The translations under genes and the position numbers were made by a program. From Cervus elaphus (Eukaryota; Chordata; Mammalia; Artiodactyla; Cervidae): a stretch of DNA of 64,000 bases. Position 1 is the first letter of the stretch; the number at the start of each line of letters is the position of its first letter. The notes below the pieces were generated by a model. It saw nothing but the letters and a program-made list of their open reading frames with translations, was not told the origin of the DNA and did no database searches. The stretch spans positions 26,817,501-26,881,500 of the forward strand of contig NC_057826.1 of assembly GCF_910594005.1 (NCBI RefSeq). The letters are read 5' to 3'. Positions 22,966 to 34,552 of the stretch are shown in pieces.

Positions 22966-24200
22966 GAATGGTTGAGTCATAGTGAGTGTCCTACATTCAA
23001 TTCTTCCCACCAATTCTGATCTTTGGCCTTTTAAGAGCCCATAACATGCAGTAACATTTAGTGCTGTGCCCTACAATCCATGCCTCATTTGCTCTGTTTG
23101 CAGGGATTATATAAACCACCTGGGATAACCTATCAGTTACTGAACTCTGGTACTTCAGACCATTTTCTATATATTTATTTTTATTCTTACTGAAGGTGTT
23201 GATAAAGCACTATATTTCTTAGTATATGATCTCTGCAGCTGATTCCAAGGATGAATATTAAATATTCTTCTCTCTTGTTTGTTTTCATGGCTATCTATTG
23301 CACAATCAAAAGAGGATTGGAATGGTAATCTGCAACATTATTGCTTAGATGTGTGACTATAGCCCCAATTTCTTGATTTGATATGGAACAGAAATCATTG
23401 AACCTTTTGTTTGGCTTAATTTTTTGTTTTGTTTTGTTTTTTCCAGTAGGTAAATTGGGCACATAATAGGGAGTGTCTATTTCCTCCTTCTTTGGGTACA
23501 AAAACTTATTGTCAGGTATATTGACTACCTTTGATACCACTTAAACAAAAGCGAACAAAAACTAAATACAATTTTTCCCACTCTATTCCTTTCTTCAAAA
23601 TATATTTTGGACACAATATATGTTCAGAAAATTAAGCCATCACATTCTCTATGCCATGAAAACACGAGAGATACTGTTACCAGACCAAATCAATTGGATG
23701 AATAACAACATTGCAGGAAAATAACTATATCCATTTCTAAAGTTCTTTTTTCCTCAGTTAACATCTGTCTCATACAGTTATTCCTAGTATTTCTTAAACC
23801 ACTGGAATCAGTACAGTGCTTAAATCTTAAATTATTCTGGACTGAAGATCTTTTTAAAAAATGTTGAAATTCCCTTTATGTCACTAGGGAAAGCTCCCTT
23901 AGAGTAAATGTGAGTTTTCAAAATCTGATTGAGGGGATGGGATTTGTGAAGCCTGATTAGGTAAACTTTCTGTGATTTTAGATGCAGGCCTGAGTATACT
24001 GAAAGAAGCAGATTCCATAAAATGAAGTGACAGTTCAATTGGTTTGATATAACTTTACAGAAATTTAGACTTCCCACTGTCTTTCCTTAAGCCTTTTCTT
24101 AACCTCAGACATAATTCTACAATTGACACTGCTATGACATAGCTTCTCTCACAGTTATGCTAGAAAAATCAAATGAGGAACTGGAGAAGAAGAGGGCTAT
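22966..24200. other. Intergenic DNA, no recognised feature
   Basis: AT-rich sequence with short (TTTTG)n-like tracts near 23420. Two 81-residue minus-strand frames (23295-23540 and 23832-24077) have no known motif. Confidence 0.4.
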
Positions 24201-24204
24201 TCTA

Positions 24205-26022
24205 TGGGGCACTTGTTCTTGTTCAGTCGCTCAGTCGTGTCTGACTCTTTGCGACATCATGGACTGCAGCATGCCAGGCTTTCCCATCCTTTACCACCTC
24301 CCAGAGTTTGCTCAAACTCATGTCGATCGAGTCAGTGATGCCATCCAACCATCTCATCCTCTGTCATCCCCTTCTCCTCCTGCCTTCAATCTTACCCAGC
24401 ATCAGAGTCTTTTCCAATGAGTCAGCTCTTGGCATCAGGTGGCCAAAGTATTGGAGTTTCAGCTTCAGCATCAGTCCTTCCAATGAATATTCAGAGCTTA
24501 TATTCTTTAGGATTGACTCATTGGATCTCCTTGCTGTCCAAGGGACGCTCCAGTCTTCCCCAGCACTACAACTTGAAAACATCAATTCTTCAGGGCTCAG
24601 CCTTCTTTATGGTCCAACTCTCACAACTATACATGACTACTGGAAAAACCGTAACTTTGACTATATGGACTGTTGTCAGCAAAGTAATGTCTCTGCTTTT
24701 TAATATACTGTCTAGGTTGGTCATAGCTTTGCCTCCAAGGAGCAAGTGTCTTTTAATTTCATGGCTGCAGTCAACATCCACAGTGATTTTGGAGTCCAAG
24801 CCTATAAACTTTGTCACTGTTTCCATTGTTTCCCCATTTTTTTGCCATGAAGTGATGGGACCGGATGCCATGATCTTTGTTTTTTGAATGTTGAGTTTTA
24901 AGTCAGCTTTTTCACTCTCCTCTTTCACTTTCATCAAGAGGCTCTTTAGTTCCTCTTTGCTTTCTGCCGTAAGAGGGGGGTGTCATCTGCATATCTGAGG
25001 TTGTTGATATTTCTCCCAGCAATCGTGATTCCAGCTTGTGCTTCATCCAGCCTGGCCTTTCATAAAAGTTAAATAAGCAACGAGACAATATACAGCCTTG
25101 ATGTACTCCTTTCCCAATTTTGTACTAGTCCGTTGTTCCATGTATAGTTCTAACTGTTGCTTCTTGATCTGCATACAGGTTTCTCAGGAAGCAGGTAAGG
25201 TGGTCTGGTATTCCCATCTCTTTTAGAATTTTCCACAGTTTGTTGTGATCCATACCATCAAAGGCTTTAGCATAGTCAATGAAGCAGGTGTTTTCCTGGA
25301 ATTTTCTTGCTTTTTCTGTGATCCAATGGATGTTGGCATTTGGTCTCTGGTTCCTCTGCCTTTTCTAAATCCAGCTTGTACATCTGGAAGTTCTGGGTTC
25401 ATGTACTGTTGAAGCCTAGCTTGAAGGATTTTGAGCGTTACCTTGCTAGCATGTGAAATGAGTGCAATTGTGCAATTGTGCAGTAGTTTGAACATTCTTT
25501 GGTATTGCCCTTCTTTGGGACTGGAATGAAAACTGAATTTTTCCAGTCCTGTGGTCACCGCTGAGTTTTCCAAATTTGCTGGCATATTTACTGATAGCAC
25601 TTTCACAACATCATCTTTCAGGATTTGAAATAGCTCAGCTGGAATTCCATCATCTCTGCTAGTTTTGTTCATAGTGATATTTCCTAAGGCCCACCTGACT
25701 TCATACTCCAGGATCTGGCTCTAAGTGAGTGATCACACCATTGTAAGTTATCCAGGTCATTAAGATCTTTTTCATTTTTCTGTGTATTCTTGCCACTTCT
25801 TCTTAGTCTCTTCTGCTTCTATTAGGTCCTTACAGTTTCTGTCCTTTGTTGTGCCCATCTTTTCATGCAATGTTCTCTTGGTATCTCCAATTTTCTTGAA
25901 GAAATGTCTAGTCTTTCCCACTCTACTGTTTTCCTCTATTTCTTTGCATTGTTCGCTTAAGAAGTCTTTCTTATCTCTCCTTGCTATTCTCTGGAACTCT
26001 GTATTTGCTCTTATACCTTTCT
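24205..26022 (-). mobile_element. BovB LINE, minus strand, 1.8 kb, the longest BovB in the window
   Basis: The 3' tail is at the left ('gttcagtcgctcagtcgtgt' near 24219). Reading minus, the C-terminal region (24590-24937) and part of the reverse transcriptase (25223-25672, with the DDGIPAELF and QAGFRKGRGTRDQ segments) are visible. More 5' sequence continues to about 26022. Frames are split by small indels, for example around 24970-25220, so the copy is dead. Confidence 0.95.
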
Positions 26023-26029
26023 GTGGCTT

Positions 26030-26725
26030 CTAACTGGGCATATTTTAAAAGGATCACCCTAACTTCTGTGAGGAACATGGACTGGAAGTTACTGGAGGAT
26101 GAAAGCAAGGAGATCAATAGCAATAATCCAGTTGAAATATGTTGGTGGCTTGGGCCAGAGAGAAAATGAGAGAAGAGGTTGTGTTCTGGGTACAGTAGTG
26201 ATCTGAAGGACGGTATGCAGGCTGTGAAAGAACAAGATGAATCAAGGATGAACCCTGATGATTCTGGCCTGAGAAACCAGAAAGATAACACTTCCATTAA
26301 CTGGGACTGTGAGTGGAGATTTAAGAGTAACTGAGGTCAAGATTTCAGTTTTGGAAATGGTGTATCTATTGGACAGAGATGTATATGGTCCTGGATTTTA
26401 AGTAGAACTGAGGCTTAGGGTGTAGATTTGCCTCCCTGGAGAAAGGAGAACCCTCTTGAGGTTAGAAGCACAAAGGAGATTGAGCAGAGCAAGGAGAACC
26501 CCTTAAGGAGGAACCTAAGAACACATGGTGTCCAGGAGATCAAGTGAGGAAGGTGTTTCCTGAGGATGTAGTAATCAACAGCACCAAAAGCTGCTAACAT
26601 TCAAGTAAGAGGAGGACTGACAACTGACTGTGGGATTTTGCAATATCATTGTCCCTGGTAATATTGACAAGAGTGATTTTGGTGAAATTTATGGGAATGT
26701 AAAACTGACTGGAGAGGTTTAAAAG
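26030..26725 (+). repeat. Second copy of the unnamed old mammal-wide repeat
   Basis: It shares diverged block order with 4640-6045: a 'ggatcaccctaacttctgtg' start, then a 'ggtggcttgggccagag' segment, and near 26545-26610 the 'gaaggtgtttcctgag' to 'aagtaagaggaggactgac' blocks. Confidence 0.55.
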
Positions 26726-26745
26726 ATAGATCAGAGAAATTAAAA

Positions 26746-28015
26746 CTTCTTATTCTTTTTTTCCATTTACTTTTATTAGTTGGAGACTAATTACTTTACA
26801 ATATTGTAGTGGTTTTTGCCATACATTGACATGAATCAGCCATGGATTTACATGTGTTCCCCATCCTGAACCCCCCTCCCTCCTCCCTCCCCATCCCATT
26901 CCTCTGGGTCATCCCAGTGTACCAGCCCTGAGCACTTTTCTCATGCATCCAACCTGGACTGGCGATCTGTTTCACACGTGATAATATATATGTTTCAATG
27001 CTATTCTCTCAGATCATCCCACCCTTGCCTTCTCCCATAGAGTCCAAAAGTCTGTTCTATACATCTGTGTCTCTTTTTCTGTTTTGCATATAGGGTTATT
27101 GTTACCATCTTTCTAAATTCCATTTATATGCATTAGTATACTGTATTGGTCTTTATCTTTCTGGCTTACTTCACTCTGTATAATGGGCTCCAGTTTCATC
27201 CATCTCATTAGAACTGATTCAAATGAATTCTTTTTAATGGCTGAGTAATATTCCATGGTGTATATGTACCACAGCTTCCTTATTCATTCATCTGCTGATG
27301 GGCATCTAGGTTGCTTCCATGTCCTGGCAATTATAAACAGTGCTGCAATGAATATTGGCATGCACGTGTCTCTTTCAGATCTGGTTTCCTCAGTGTGTAT
27401 GCCCAGGAGTGGGATTGCTGTGAATATAGTAAAGTTGCAGGATATAAAATTAACACACAGAAATCCCTTGCATTCCTATACACTAACAATGAAAAAACAG
27501 AAAGAGAAATTAAGGAAACAATACCATTCACCATTGCAACAAAAAGAATAAAATACTTAGGAGTATATCTACCTAAAGAAACAAAAGACCTATATATAGA
27601 AAACTATAAAACATTGATGAAAGAAATCAAAGAGGACACAAATAGATGGAGAAATATACCGTGTTCATGGATTGGAAGAATCAATATTGTGAAAATGGCT
27701 ATACTACCCAAAGCAATCTATAGATTCAATGCAATCCCTATCAAGCTACCAACGGTATTTTTCACAGAACTAGAACAAATAATTTCACAATTTGTATGGA
27801 AATACAAAAAACCTTGAATAGCCAAAGCAATCTTGAGAAAGAAGAATGGAACTGGGGGAACCAACCTGCCTGACTTCAGGCTCTACTACAAAGCCACAGT
27901 CATCAAGAGAGTGTGGTACTGGCACAAAGACAGAAATATAGATCAATGGAACACAATAGAAAGCCCAGAGATAAATCCACATACCTATGGACACCTTATC
28001 TTCTTATTCTTTTTT
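26746..28015 (-). mobile_element. Recent L1 insertion with inverted 5' segment (twin-primed type)
   Basis: The L1 lies between target-site duplications 'cttcttattctttttt' at 26746-26760 and 28000-28015. The left part (26761-27420) is the L1 3' end on the minus strand. From 27421 the sequence switches to L1 ORF2 on the plus strand, to about 27999; the plus frame at 27311-27817 includes the C-terminal part of the ORF2 reverse-transcriptase region. The poly(A) end is the T-tract at 26753-26762. About 0.9 kb of L1 between the two parts is missing, judged by the second L1 at 35352-36947. Inversion plus internal deletion inside one pair of duplications is the signature of twin priming. Confidence 0.93.
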
Positions 28016-28017
28016 AA

Positions 28018-28139
28018 AAAGATGTTTTATCTTTTCATTTGGTCACTCTGTGAAGCATGCCGGATCATAACCAGGGAATGAACCAGTGTCCCCTGCGGGG
28101 AAGTATGGAGTCTTAACCACTGAACCACTAGGGAGTTCC
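28018..28139 (-). mobile_element. CHR SINE, truncated, antisense
   Basis: The plus reading shows 'aaccagggaatgaaccagtg', then 'gtcttaaccactgaaccact' and 'agggagttccc'. Confidence 0.85.
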
Positions 28140-29255
28140 CAGGTCTTACTCTTTTAAATAAAGGAATAACAGCATAGTTTTTTATGCCAATGATAATGAC
28201 CTAATAAATAGGAAGATAAAGATTCAGAAGACAGAGGGAGAATTGTTGGTGAGAGGAAAGGTGTTCACAAGCTTTTGCAATGAGGAAAGAGATAGAAGTA
28301 TTTCTTCTTGATGATCTGATAATGGCAGCTTTATCATTGAAATCTATTTTCAAGTGGTGTATCTCAGTGATATCAGAATCTCAAACAGCCTGATACATTA
28401 TTTGAAAGCCAACATTTCAAGATTTCAAATGTAAAATGGCAGGATTCATTACAAAGATTGACCTATAGTGAAGAAGTGTCCACTGCTGAAAATTTGTTTT
28501 TTGCTTTTTTTTTCCCCTAGTACCTGATGATGTTCTTCACTGGGCCCAGATAAAAATGATTATGTATTATTTTCAAACCATATCTAAATGCTATACTACA
28601 ACATGAATAGATGCTTTTAGAATTGGATGCTGTCAGATTTGAAATTGGTGCAAATTGCTAACCTTTCTGCTCTCCTGTCTGATGTACTCCTTCACTTAGC
28701 ATCTGACAGAGCTTTGAAAGTGATCTTCAGCAAAAAATTATCATATAATTTTTGGATTCTCTGCTTCATTCAGTTTTAAGTGCTCTGACAGGTCCATCCT
28801 TGATTGCCATTCCTGATATCTACAATTGTGATTCAATTGTGATTTAGGATTGTACAGCTTATTAGAGATAAAGTAGAAGAAAATAAGTCACCTATATGTG
28901 GATGGAAACTGATGAAAGTTGGCATGGAGCTGGATGGCTAGGTGAAAAGCTGCAAGCAATATTCTACTTCTCACTTACATGTAATTGTTATCATTTTAAA
29001 ACTATATTTTTATTCTTTAATATTAGGATGAGTTTTGTCTATTTTTTTGACCTGAAATTTGTAGCACTGTGTCAACTGACCATCCATCATGTGGTCTTCT
29101 TCTGTCAAAATTTGGAGAATCACTAGGCTCGGTCATGCAGGGACATGTAGCCTTTGGAAATGTGTTCAGATTATAATCAAGGGCAGTGGAAAGCCACTGA
29201 AACACATTAAGCAGGAAAATAACATACTTTTATCAGTGTTTCAAATAAAGACCCT
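28140..29255. other. Intergenic DNA, mostly unassigned
   Basis: Parts near 28200-28330 and 29160-29215 resemble pieces of the old repeat seen at 4640-6045. The rest is unassigned and has no supported gene. Confidence 0.4.
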
Positions 29256-29261
29256 CTAGTG

Positions 29262-29650
29262 GTAATGGCAACCCACTCCAGTGTTCTTGCCTGGAGAATC
29301 CAAGGGATGGGGGAGCCTGGTGGGCTGCCATCTATGGGGTCGCACAGAGTCGGACACGACTGAAGTGACTTAGCAGCAGCAGCAGCAGAGGTAATGGCAA
29401 CCCACTCCAGTGTTCTTGCCTGGAGAATCCCAGGAATGGAGGAGCCTGGTGGGCTGCTGTCTATGGGGTCAAACAGAGTTGGAAACGACTGAAGTGACTT
29501 ATCATGCATGCATGCACTGGAGAAGGAAATGGCAACCCACTCCAGTGTTCTTGCCTGGAGAATCCCAGGGACGGAGGAGCCTGGTGGGCTGCCGTCTATG
29601 GGATCGCACAGAGTCAGACACGACTGAAGTGACTTAGCAGCAACAGCAGC
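29262..29650 (+). mobile_element. Three head-to-tail Bov-A2-type SINE units
   Basis: Three consecutive copies of a unit starting 'ggcaacccactccagtgttc' lie at 29267, 29396 and 29531. Each ends near 'cgactgaagtgacttagca' (the middle one 'cgactgaagtgacttatca'); units 1 and 3 have AGC-rich tails. Spacings are 129 and 135 bp, both multiples of three, which explains a 152-residue minus-strand frame of three near-identical repeats running through them. That frame is not a gene. Confidence 0.92.
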
Positions 29651-29802
29651 ACTGGTATTGATCATAGAGGTACAACAGTGGAATTACAGAGATAAATAAG
29701 AGGCTGACAGGTGATGATTATTTGGATCAGAGTGGTGGCAGAGGAGATGGTAGTATTCAGCATTTACTGAGTAGTTACACTAATACTCCTATGAAACAGG
29801 AC

Positions 29803-30138
29803 TGCCCTGTGGTTTAGTGGCTAAGAATCTGCCTGCCAATGCAGGGAACAAAGATTTGATCCCTGGTCTGGGAAGATTCCACATGCCATGGATCAACTAA
29901 GCCTGCGTACCACAGCTACTGAGTTCACACTTTACTGCCTGTGAGAGCAACTACTGAGTCTGAGAGCTTCCACTGCTGAAGCCTGCATGCCCTACAGGCT
30001 TTGCAACAGAGAAACCATTGCAATGAGAAGCCTACAAATAGCAACTAGAGAGTAGCCCCTGCTCGCTGCAACTAGAAAAAGCCTGTGCAGCAACAAGGAC
30101 CCAGTGCAGTCAAAAATAAAATAAATTTAAAAAGAAAT
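29803..30138 (+). mobile_element. CHR SINE, near full length
   Basis: The plus reading has 'ctgccctgtggtttagtggc' and 'gatccctggtctgggaagat', then 'ccacatgccatggatcaact'. The long CHR body follows, ending in an 'aataaaataaatttaaaaag' tail. Confidence 0.88.
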
Positions 30139-30139
30139 A

Positions 30140-30290
30140 GATACTATTACTGATCCCAATTTTACGGATAAAGACACTGAGGCACAATGAAGGAAAGTAA
30201 CATGGCTAGGGACACACAGCTGAGAGATTGGAGCTTGGATTTCAGTCCAAGTAATCTGATTCCATACTTCATGATCTTAATCACTAAATT
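30140..30290 (-). mobile_element. MIR SINE, antisense
   Basis: Reverse MIR blocks: 'gacactgaggcacaatgaag', 'ggacacacagctgagagatt' and a 'cttaatcactaaattat' end. Confidence 0.75.
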
Positions 30291-30299
30291 ATTTGTCTT

Positions 30300-30625
30300 T
30301 CTTAGATGGAGATGAAAAAAGTAGGTGAAGATATATTTAGAGATAGGATCAAGAGGACTTGATAATGGCTAGGCTGTCGTGGTGATATAATGGAAGATGG
30401 CAGAGGTGACTCCAATGTTTCTCCCCAAATCAACGAGAAGGATTCCATATTTATTGAAAGAGAGAAAGATTGGAGGATATACAGATTTAGAGTGCAGTTT
30501 GGCAGGTGCAGGCTAAGATGCCTGTCAGGAATCCAGTGAAGAGATACAGTAGGCTGTGGCCCATGTGGAGTTGCAGCTCAGGAGAGAGGTCTGGGCTAGA
30601 AGTGATCTATTTATGAACTGGCAGC
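30300..30625 (+). repeat. Third copy of the unnamed old mammal-wide repeat
   Basis: It has the 'ggtgactccaatgtttctcc', 'aagatgcctgtcaggaatcc' and 'ggagagaggtctgggctaga' blocks in the same order as the corresponding part of 4640-6045. Confidence 0.5.
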
Positions 30626-30751
30626 TTATTGGAAACTATGTTTATGTTGTGAATCAGCCCACAAACAGTGTGGCACCTGACATGCAATGGGGGCCCAATG
30701 ATGCTGAATGACTTTGTAGAGGAGCCATGGATCTTTGGATTTGGAGTGCAT

Positions 30752-31482
30752 CATGCATAGTACGCTGTCTAGGATTGTCATAGCTTTCCTTCTAAGGATC
30801 AAGCTTTTAATTTCATGGCTGCAGTCTCCATCTGCAGTGATTTTGGAGCCCAAGAAAATAAAGTCTGTCACTGTTTCCACATTTTCTCCTTCTGTTTTCC
30901 ATGAAATGATGGAACCGAATACCATGATCTTAGTTTTTTTAATGTTGAGTTTTAGGTCAGCTTTTTCACTGTCCTCCATGACAAACTTAGTGTATTAAAA
31001 AGCAAAGACATCACTTTGCCAACAAAGGTCCGTATAGTCAAAGGTATGGTTTTTCTAGCAGTCATGTACAGACGTGAAGATTGAGTGCCAAAGAATTGAT
31101 GCTTTCAAACTGTGATGCTGGCGAAGACTTTGGAGAGTCCCTCAGACTGCAGGAAGATCAAACCAGTCAATCCTAAAGGAAATCAACTCTGAATATTCAT
31201 TGGAAGGACTGTCTTATGCTGAAACGGAAGCTCCAATACTTTGGCCACCTGAAGTGAAGAGCCGACTTACTGGAAAAGACCCTCATGCTGGGAAAGATTG
31301 AGGACAGGAGGAGAAGGGGGTGAAAAGATGAGGTGGTTAGATAGCATCACCAACTCAATGTACATGAGTTGGAACAAACTCTGGGAGATAGTGAAGGACA
31401 GGAAAGCCTAGTGAGTGCAGTCTCTGGGGTCACAAAGAGTCAGACACGACTTAGTGGCTGAACAGCAACAACATGTATAATA
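30752..31482 (+). mobile_element. BovB LINE with inverted 5' segment
   Basis: From about 30763 to 30978 the sequence is BovB on the minus strand (the region after YADD, up to 'cctagacagc'). At about 30978 it switches to BovB on the plus strand ('atgacaaacttag', then 'attaaaaagcaaagacatca') and runs to the 3' end near 31470. The inverted and direct parts are adjacent in BovB order and overlap by about 15 bp at the switch. Flanking 'catgcatagta' (30752-30762) and 'catgtataata' (31472-31482) match at 9 of 11 positions and are a likely decayed target-site duplication. Confidence 0.85.
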
Positions 31483-31593
31483 CAGACTCCTGCTGTTTGA
31501 AGTTTACCTTTCTGGATGTTAGGTGGTTAACAACATCCACTTGAAACAATCTCAAACCTCAGACATTTCCAATGAAACTACTGTGAAAGAACA

Positions 31594-31746
31594 ACACTCT
31601 GGGGACTTCCTCGTGGCCCAGTCATTAAGACTCTGCCCTTCCACTGTAGGGTACTTGGTTTCAATCCTTGGTTGGGGAATTAAGATCCCACATGCCATGT
31701 GACATGGCCATGAAAAAAAAAAGAAAACAACAAAAAAACACTCTGG
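31594..31746 (+). mobile_element. CHR SINE, short, with target-site duplication
   Basis: The body 31603-31737 has the head 'ggacttcctcgtggcccagt', then 'ggttggggaattaagatccc' and an A-rich tail. A perfect 9 bp duplication 'acactctgg' flanks it (31594-31602 and 31738-31746). Confidence 0.9.
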
Positions 31747-31861
31747 AAAAGTGTCTATTTTGAATGTGTCGATGAACACTTAAAACTGTCTGTTTAATGA
31801 GTAGCTCTAATGATCTGTATTCTTGGTTTGCTAAGAGATAAACATCTTTTTTTTTGTTCTC

Positions 31862-31915
31862 AGTCAGTTCAGTCTCTCAGTCATGTCCAACTCTTTGTGA
31901 CCCCTTGGACTGCTA
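31862..31915 (-). mobile_element. BovB 3' tail scrap, antisense
   Basis: About 50 bp, from 'cagtcagttcagtctctcag' to 'tgtgaccccttggactg', preceded by a T-tract. Confidence 0.85.
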
Positions 31916-31919
31916 GGAC

Positions 31920-32600
31920 TCCCTAATAGTATTAACCAAGATGGGGGTATTAAAATTAATGACTTCTCATGTCTTTCATGTCTTAATAACTTTGTGTTTT
32001 AAAAATAGGGTTAGACAATATACAATTTAGAATAACTTTAAAGAAGAAAGAATTTTAGAAAGAACTCCCATGCATTGGTAATCTAGGTTTATCAATTATT
32101 AACTTTTTGTGACATTTGCTTTATTGTGCCTTCTCCCTCTATGTTTATATAGTATTTCTTGGACCTTTTGAGAATATGTTGCAGATGTTATATTCCTTTA
32201 CTTCTGAATACTTAAATATTGTATCTCCTAAGAATAAGCTCATTCTCATGCATGGCCATGGTACAATGGTTACATTCAGAAAATACAGCATCTTTATAAT
32301 ACCATTTCATAATTTGCAGCCTATATTCAAGTTTCTTCATAGCAATCCTTCTCCTCCCCACAACCCTTCAGTAGAGAATTCAATCTAAGATCATGCATTT
32401 CATTTAGCCATCATATATCTTTAAATCTTCTACTTTGGACAGTTCCTTATTCTTTATTTGTATTTTAAGATGTCATTTTTGAAGAATATAGGTTGGTATT
32501 TATAAAATGCTCCTCACTTCAGGTTCAGCTGATGTTTTCTCAGGATCAGAATCAGGTTATGCATTTTTGGTAGGAACACTATATGTTAGGGTTTGCATTT
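31920..32600. other. Intergenic DNA, no recognised feature
   Basis: AT-rich; it may include old L1 remains antisense near 32040-32470. The 90-residue plus frame at 32116-32388 has no recognisable motif. Confidence 0.35.
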
Positions 32601-32604
32601 AAAA

Positions 32605-32990
32605 ACATTTTTGTTGGAGTATAGTTGATTTACAATGTTGTGTTAATTTCAGGGGTACAGGGTACAGCAAAGTGAATCAGTTTTATATATAAATCTATCA
32701 ACTCTTTTAAAAATTCTTTTGCTATATAGGCCAGTACTGAGTACTGAGTAGAGAGTACTGAGTACTGGGTAGAGTTCCCTGTCCTACATGGTAGGTCCTT
32801 TTAGTTATTCATTTGGTATAAGTAGTGTGTATATGTCAATCCCAATCTTCCAATTTATCCCCCCCTCCTTACTCCCTGTTAATCATTGGTTTGTTTTCTA
32901 CTCCTATAACTCTATTTCTGTTTTATGGATAAGTTCATTTATGCAGTTAGAATTGTATTATTCCCAGTGCACCATGTCAGTAGGCAAATG
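32605..32990 (-). mobile_element. L1 3' end, antisense, with a 21 bp tandem duplication
   Basis: The plus reading shows 'ttgttggagtatagttgatt', then 'tacagcaaagtgaatcagtt' and 'ggttgttctc'-region equivalents near 32890. Inside it, a 21 bp unit built on AGTACTG is repeated twice (32733-32753 and 32754-32774). Confidence 0.8.
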
Positions 32991-33112
32991 ATCCAGTTGA
33001 CTTGATTACTGGTGATGTTAACTTTGGTCACTTCATTAAACTACACTTGCTGGACTCCTCAGAATAAAGTTATATGTTGTCCCTTTATAATATTAAGTAA
33101 TTGTAAAGAGTT

Positions 33113-34114
33113 AAAGTAAATCTGTATGCAGGTCAGGAAGTAACAGTTAGAACTGGACATGGAACAACAGACTGGTTCCAAATAGGAAAAGGAGTACGTC
33201 AAGGCTGGATATTGTCACCCTGCTTATTTAACTTATATGCAGAGTACATCATGAGAAACACGGGTTTGGATGAAGCACAAGCTGGAATCAAGATTGCCAG
33301 GAGAAATATCAATAACCTCAGATATGCAGATGACACCACCCTTACGGCAGAAAGTAAAGAGGAACTCAAAAGCCTCTTGATGAAAGTGAAAGAGGAGAGT
33401 AACAAAGTTGGCTTAAAGCTCAACATTCAGAAAACTAAGATCATGGCACCTGGTCCCATCACCTCATAAGAAATAGATGGGGAGACAGTGGAAACAGTGT
33501 CAGACTTTATTTTTTTGGGCTCTAAAATCACTGCAGATGGTGATTGCAGACATGAAATTAAAAGACGCTTACTCCTTGGAAGGAAAGTTATGGCCAACCT
33601 AGATAGCATATTAAAAAGCAGAGACATTACTTTGCCAACAAAGGTCCGTCTAGTCAAGGCTATGGTTTTTCCAGTGGTCATGTATGGATGTGAGAGTTGG
33701 ATGGTGAAGGAAGCTGAGCGCCGAAAAATTGATGCTTTTGGACTATGGTGTTGGAGAAGACTCTTGAGAGTCCCTTGGACTGCAAGGAGATCCAACCAGT
33801 TCATCCTAAAAGAGATCAGTCCTGGGTGTTCATTGGAAGGACTGATTCTGAAGCTGAAACTCCAATACTTTGGCCACCTGATGCGCAGAGTTGACTCATT
33901 GGAAAAGACCCTGATGCTGGGAGGGATTGGGGGCAGGAGGAGAAGGGGACGACAGAGGATGAGATGGCTGGATGGCATCACCGACTCGATGGGCGTGGGT
34001 TTGGGTAGACTCCGGGAGTTTGTGATGGACAGGGAGGCCTGGCGTGCTAGGATTCATGGGGTCGCAAAGAGTTGGACACGACTGAGCGACTGAACTGAAC
34101 TGAAAGTAAATCTG
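33113..34114 (+). mobile_element. BovB LINE, 5' truncated, well preserved, with target-site duplication
   Basis: The body 33125-34102 is flanked by a perfect 12 bp duplication 'aaagtaaatctg' (33113-33124 and 34103-34114). Two long frames remain (33212-33469, with the YADD box at about residues 39-42, and 33488-34093), separated by a stop at about 33467-33469. Preservation and the intact duplication suggest a relatively recent insertion. It lacks the endonuclease and most of the reverse transcriptase, so it is inactive. Confidence 0.97.
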
Positions 34115-34552
34115 AGAGAGTTAAATTTTAAGGTAAAGTTTTTCCCCTAAAAGTTACAACTCAAAGCCTGATTTTTTAAGTGCCAGATTCTTAGGAGGAA
34201 GATGAACTAGGAATCTAGAAGCAAGTTAACTGAATCTGGCACAGAACCCACATTAATTTGTTCAGCTTCTAAGATGCATTTGTCTAAATCTCTCAGTCAC
34301 ACCATGGGGTTAAGCTGGAAGAGTGGTGGCACCAGATCAAATTCCTGAGGTGGTTCCAGCCCATTCTGGAAGACAGAAGATAACATCTGGTCTCTGTACC
34401 ACCCCTGCTTTCCCTAACAACCAAAAAGAGGCTGTCCAAAGAAAGGCTGTCTGAGTATTACTCAATATACATTCACACTATTTTATATAAATTATCATTG
34501 CCTTATTTTCCCCCTTTGTAAGAATTTTAACATTCCTAAGTTCCTTGTTGAC

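Noticed and set aside
24157..24887. Plus-strand frames of 131 and 156 residues
   Set aside because: They are antisense shadows of the minus-strand BovB at 24205-26022.
27311..27817. 168-residue protein
   Set aside because: It crosses the inversion junction of an L1 at about 27420. The first part is antisense L1 3' end and the second part is ORF2.
29207..29665. 152-residue protein with three repeats
   Set aside because: It is a chance minus-strand frame through three tandem Bov-A2 SINEs whose spacings are multiples of three.
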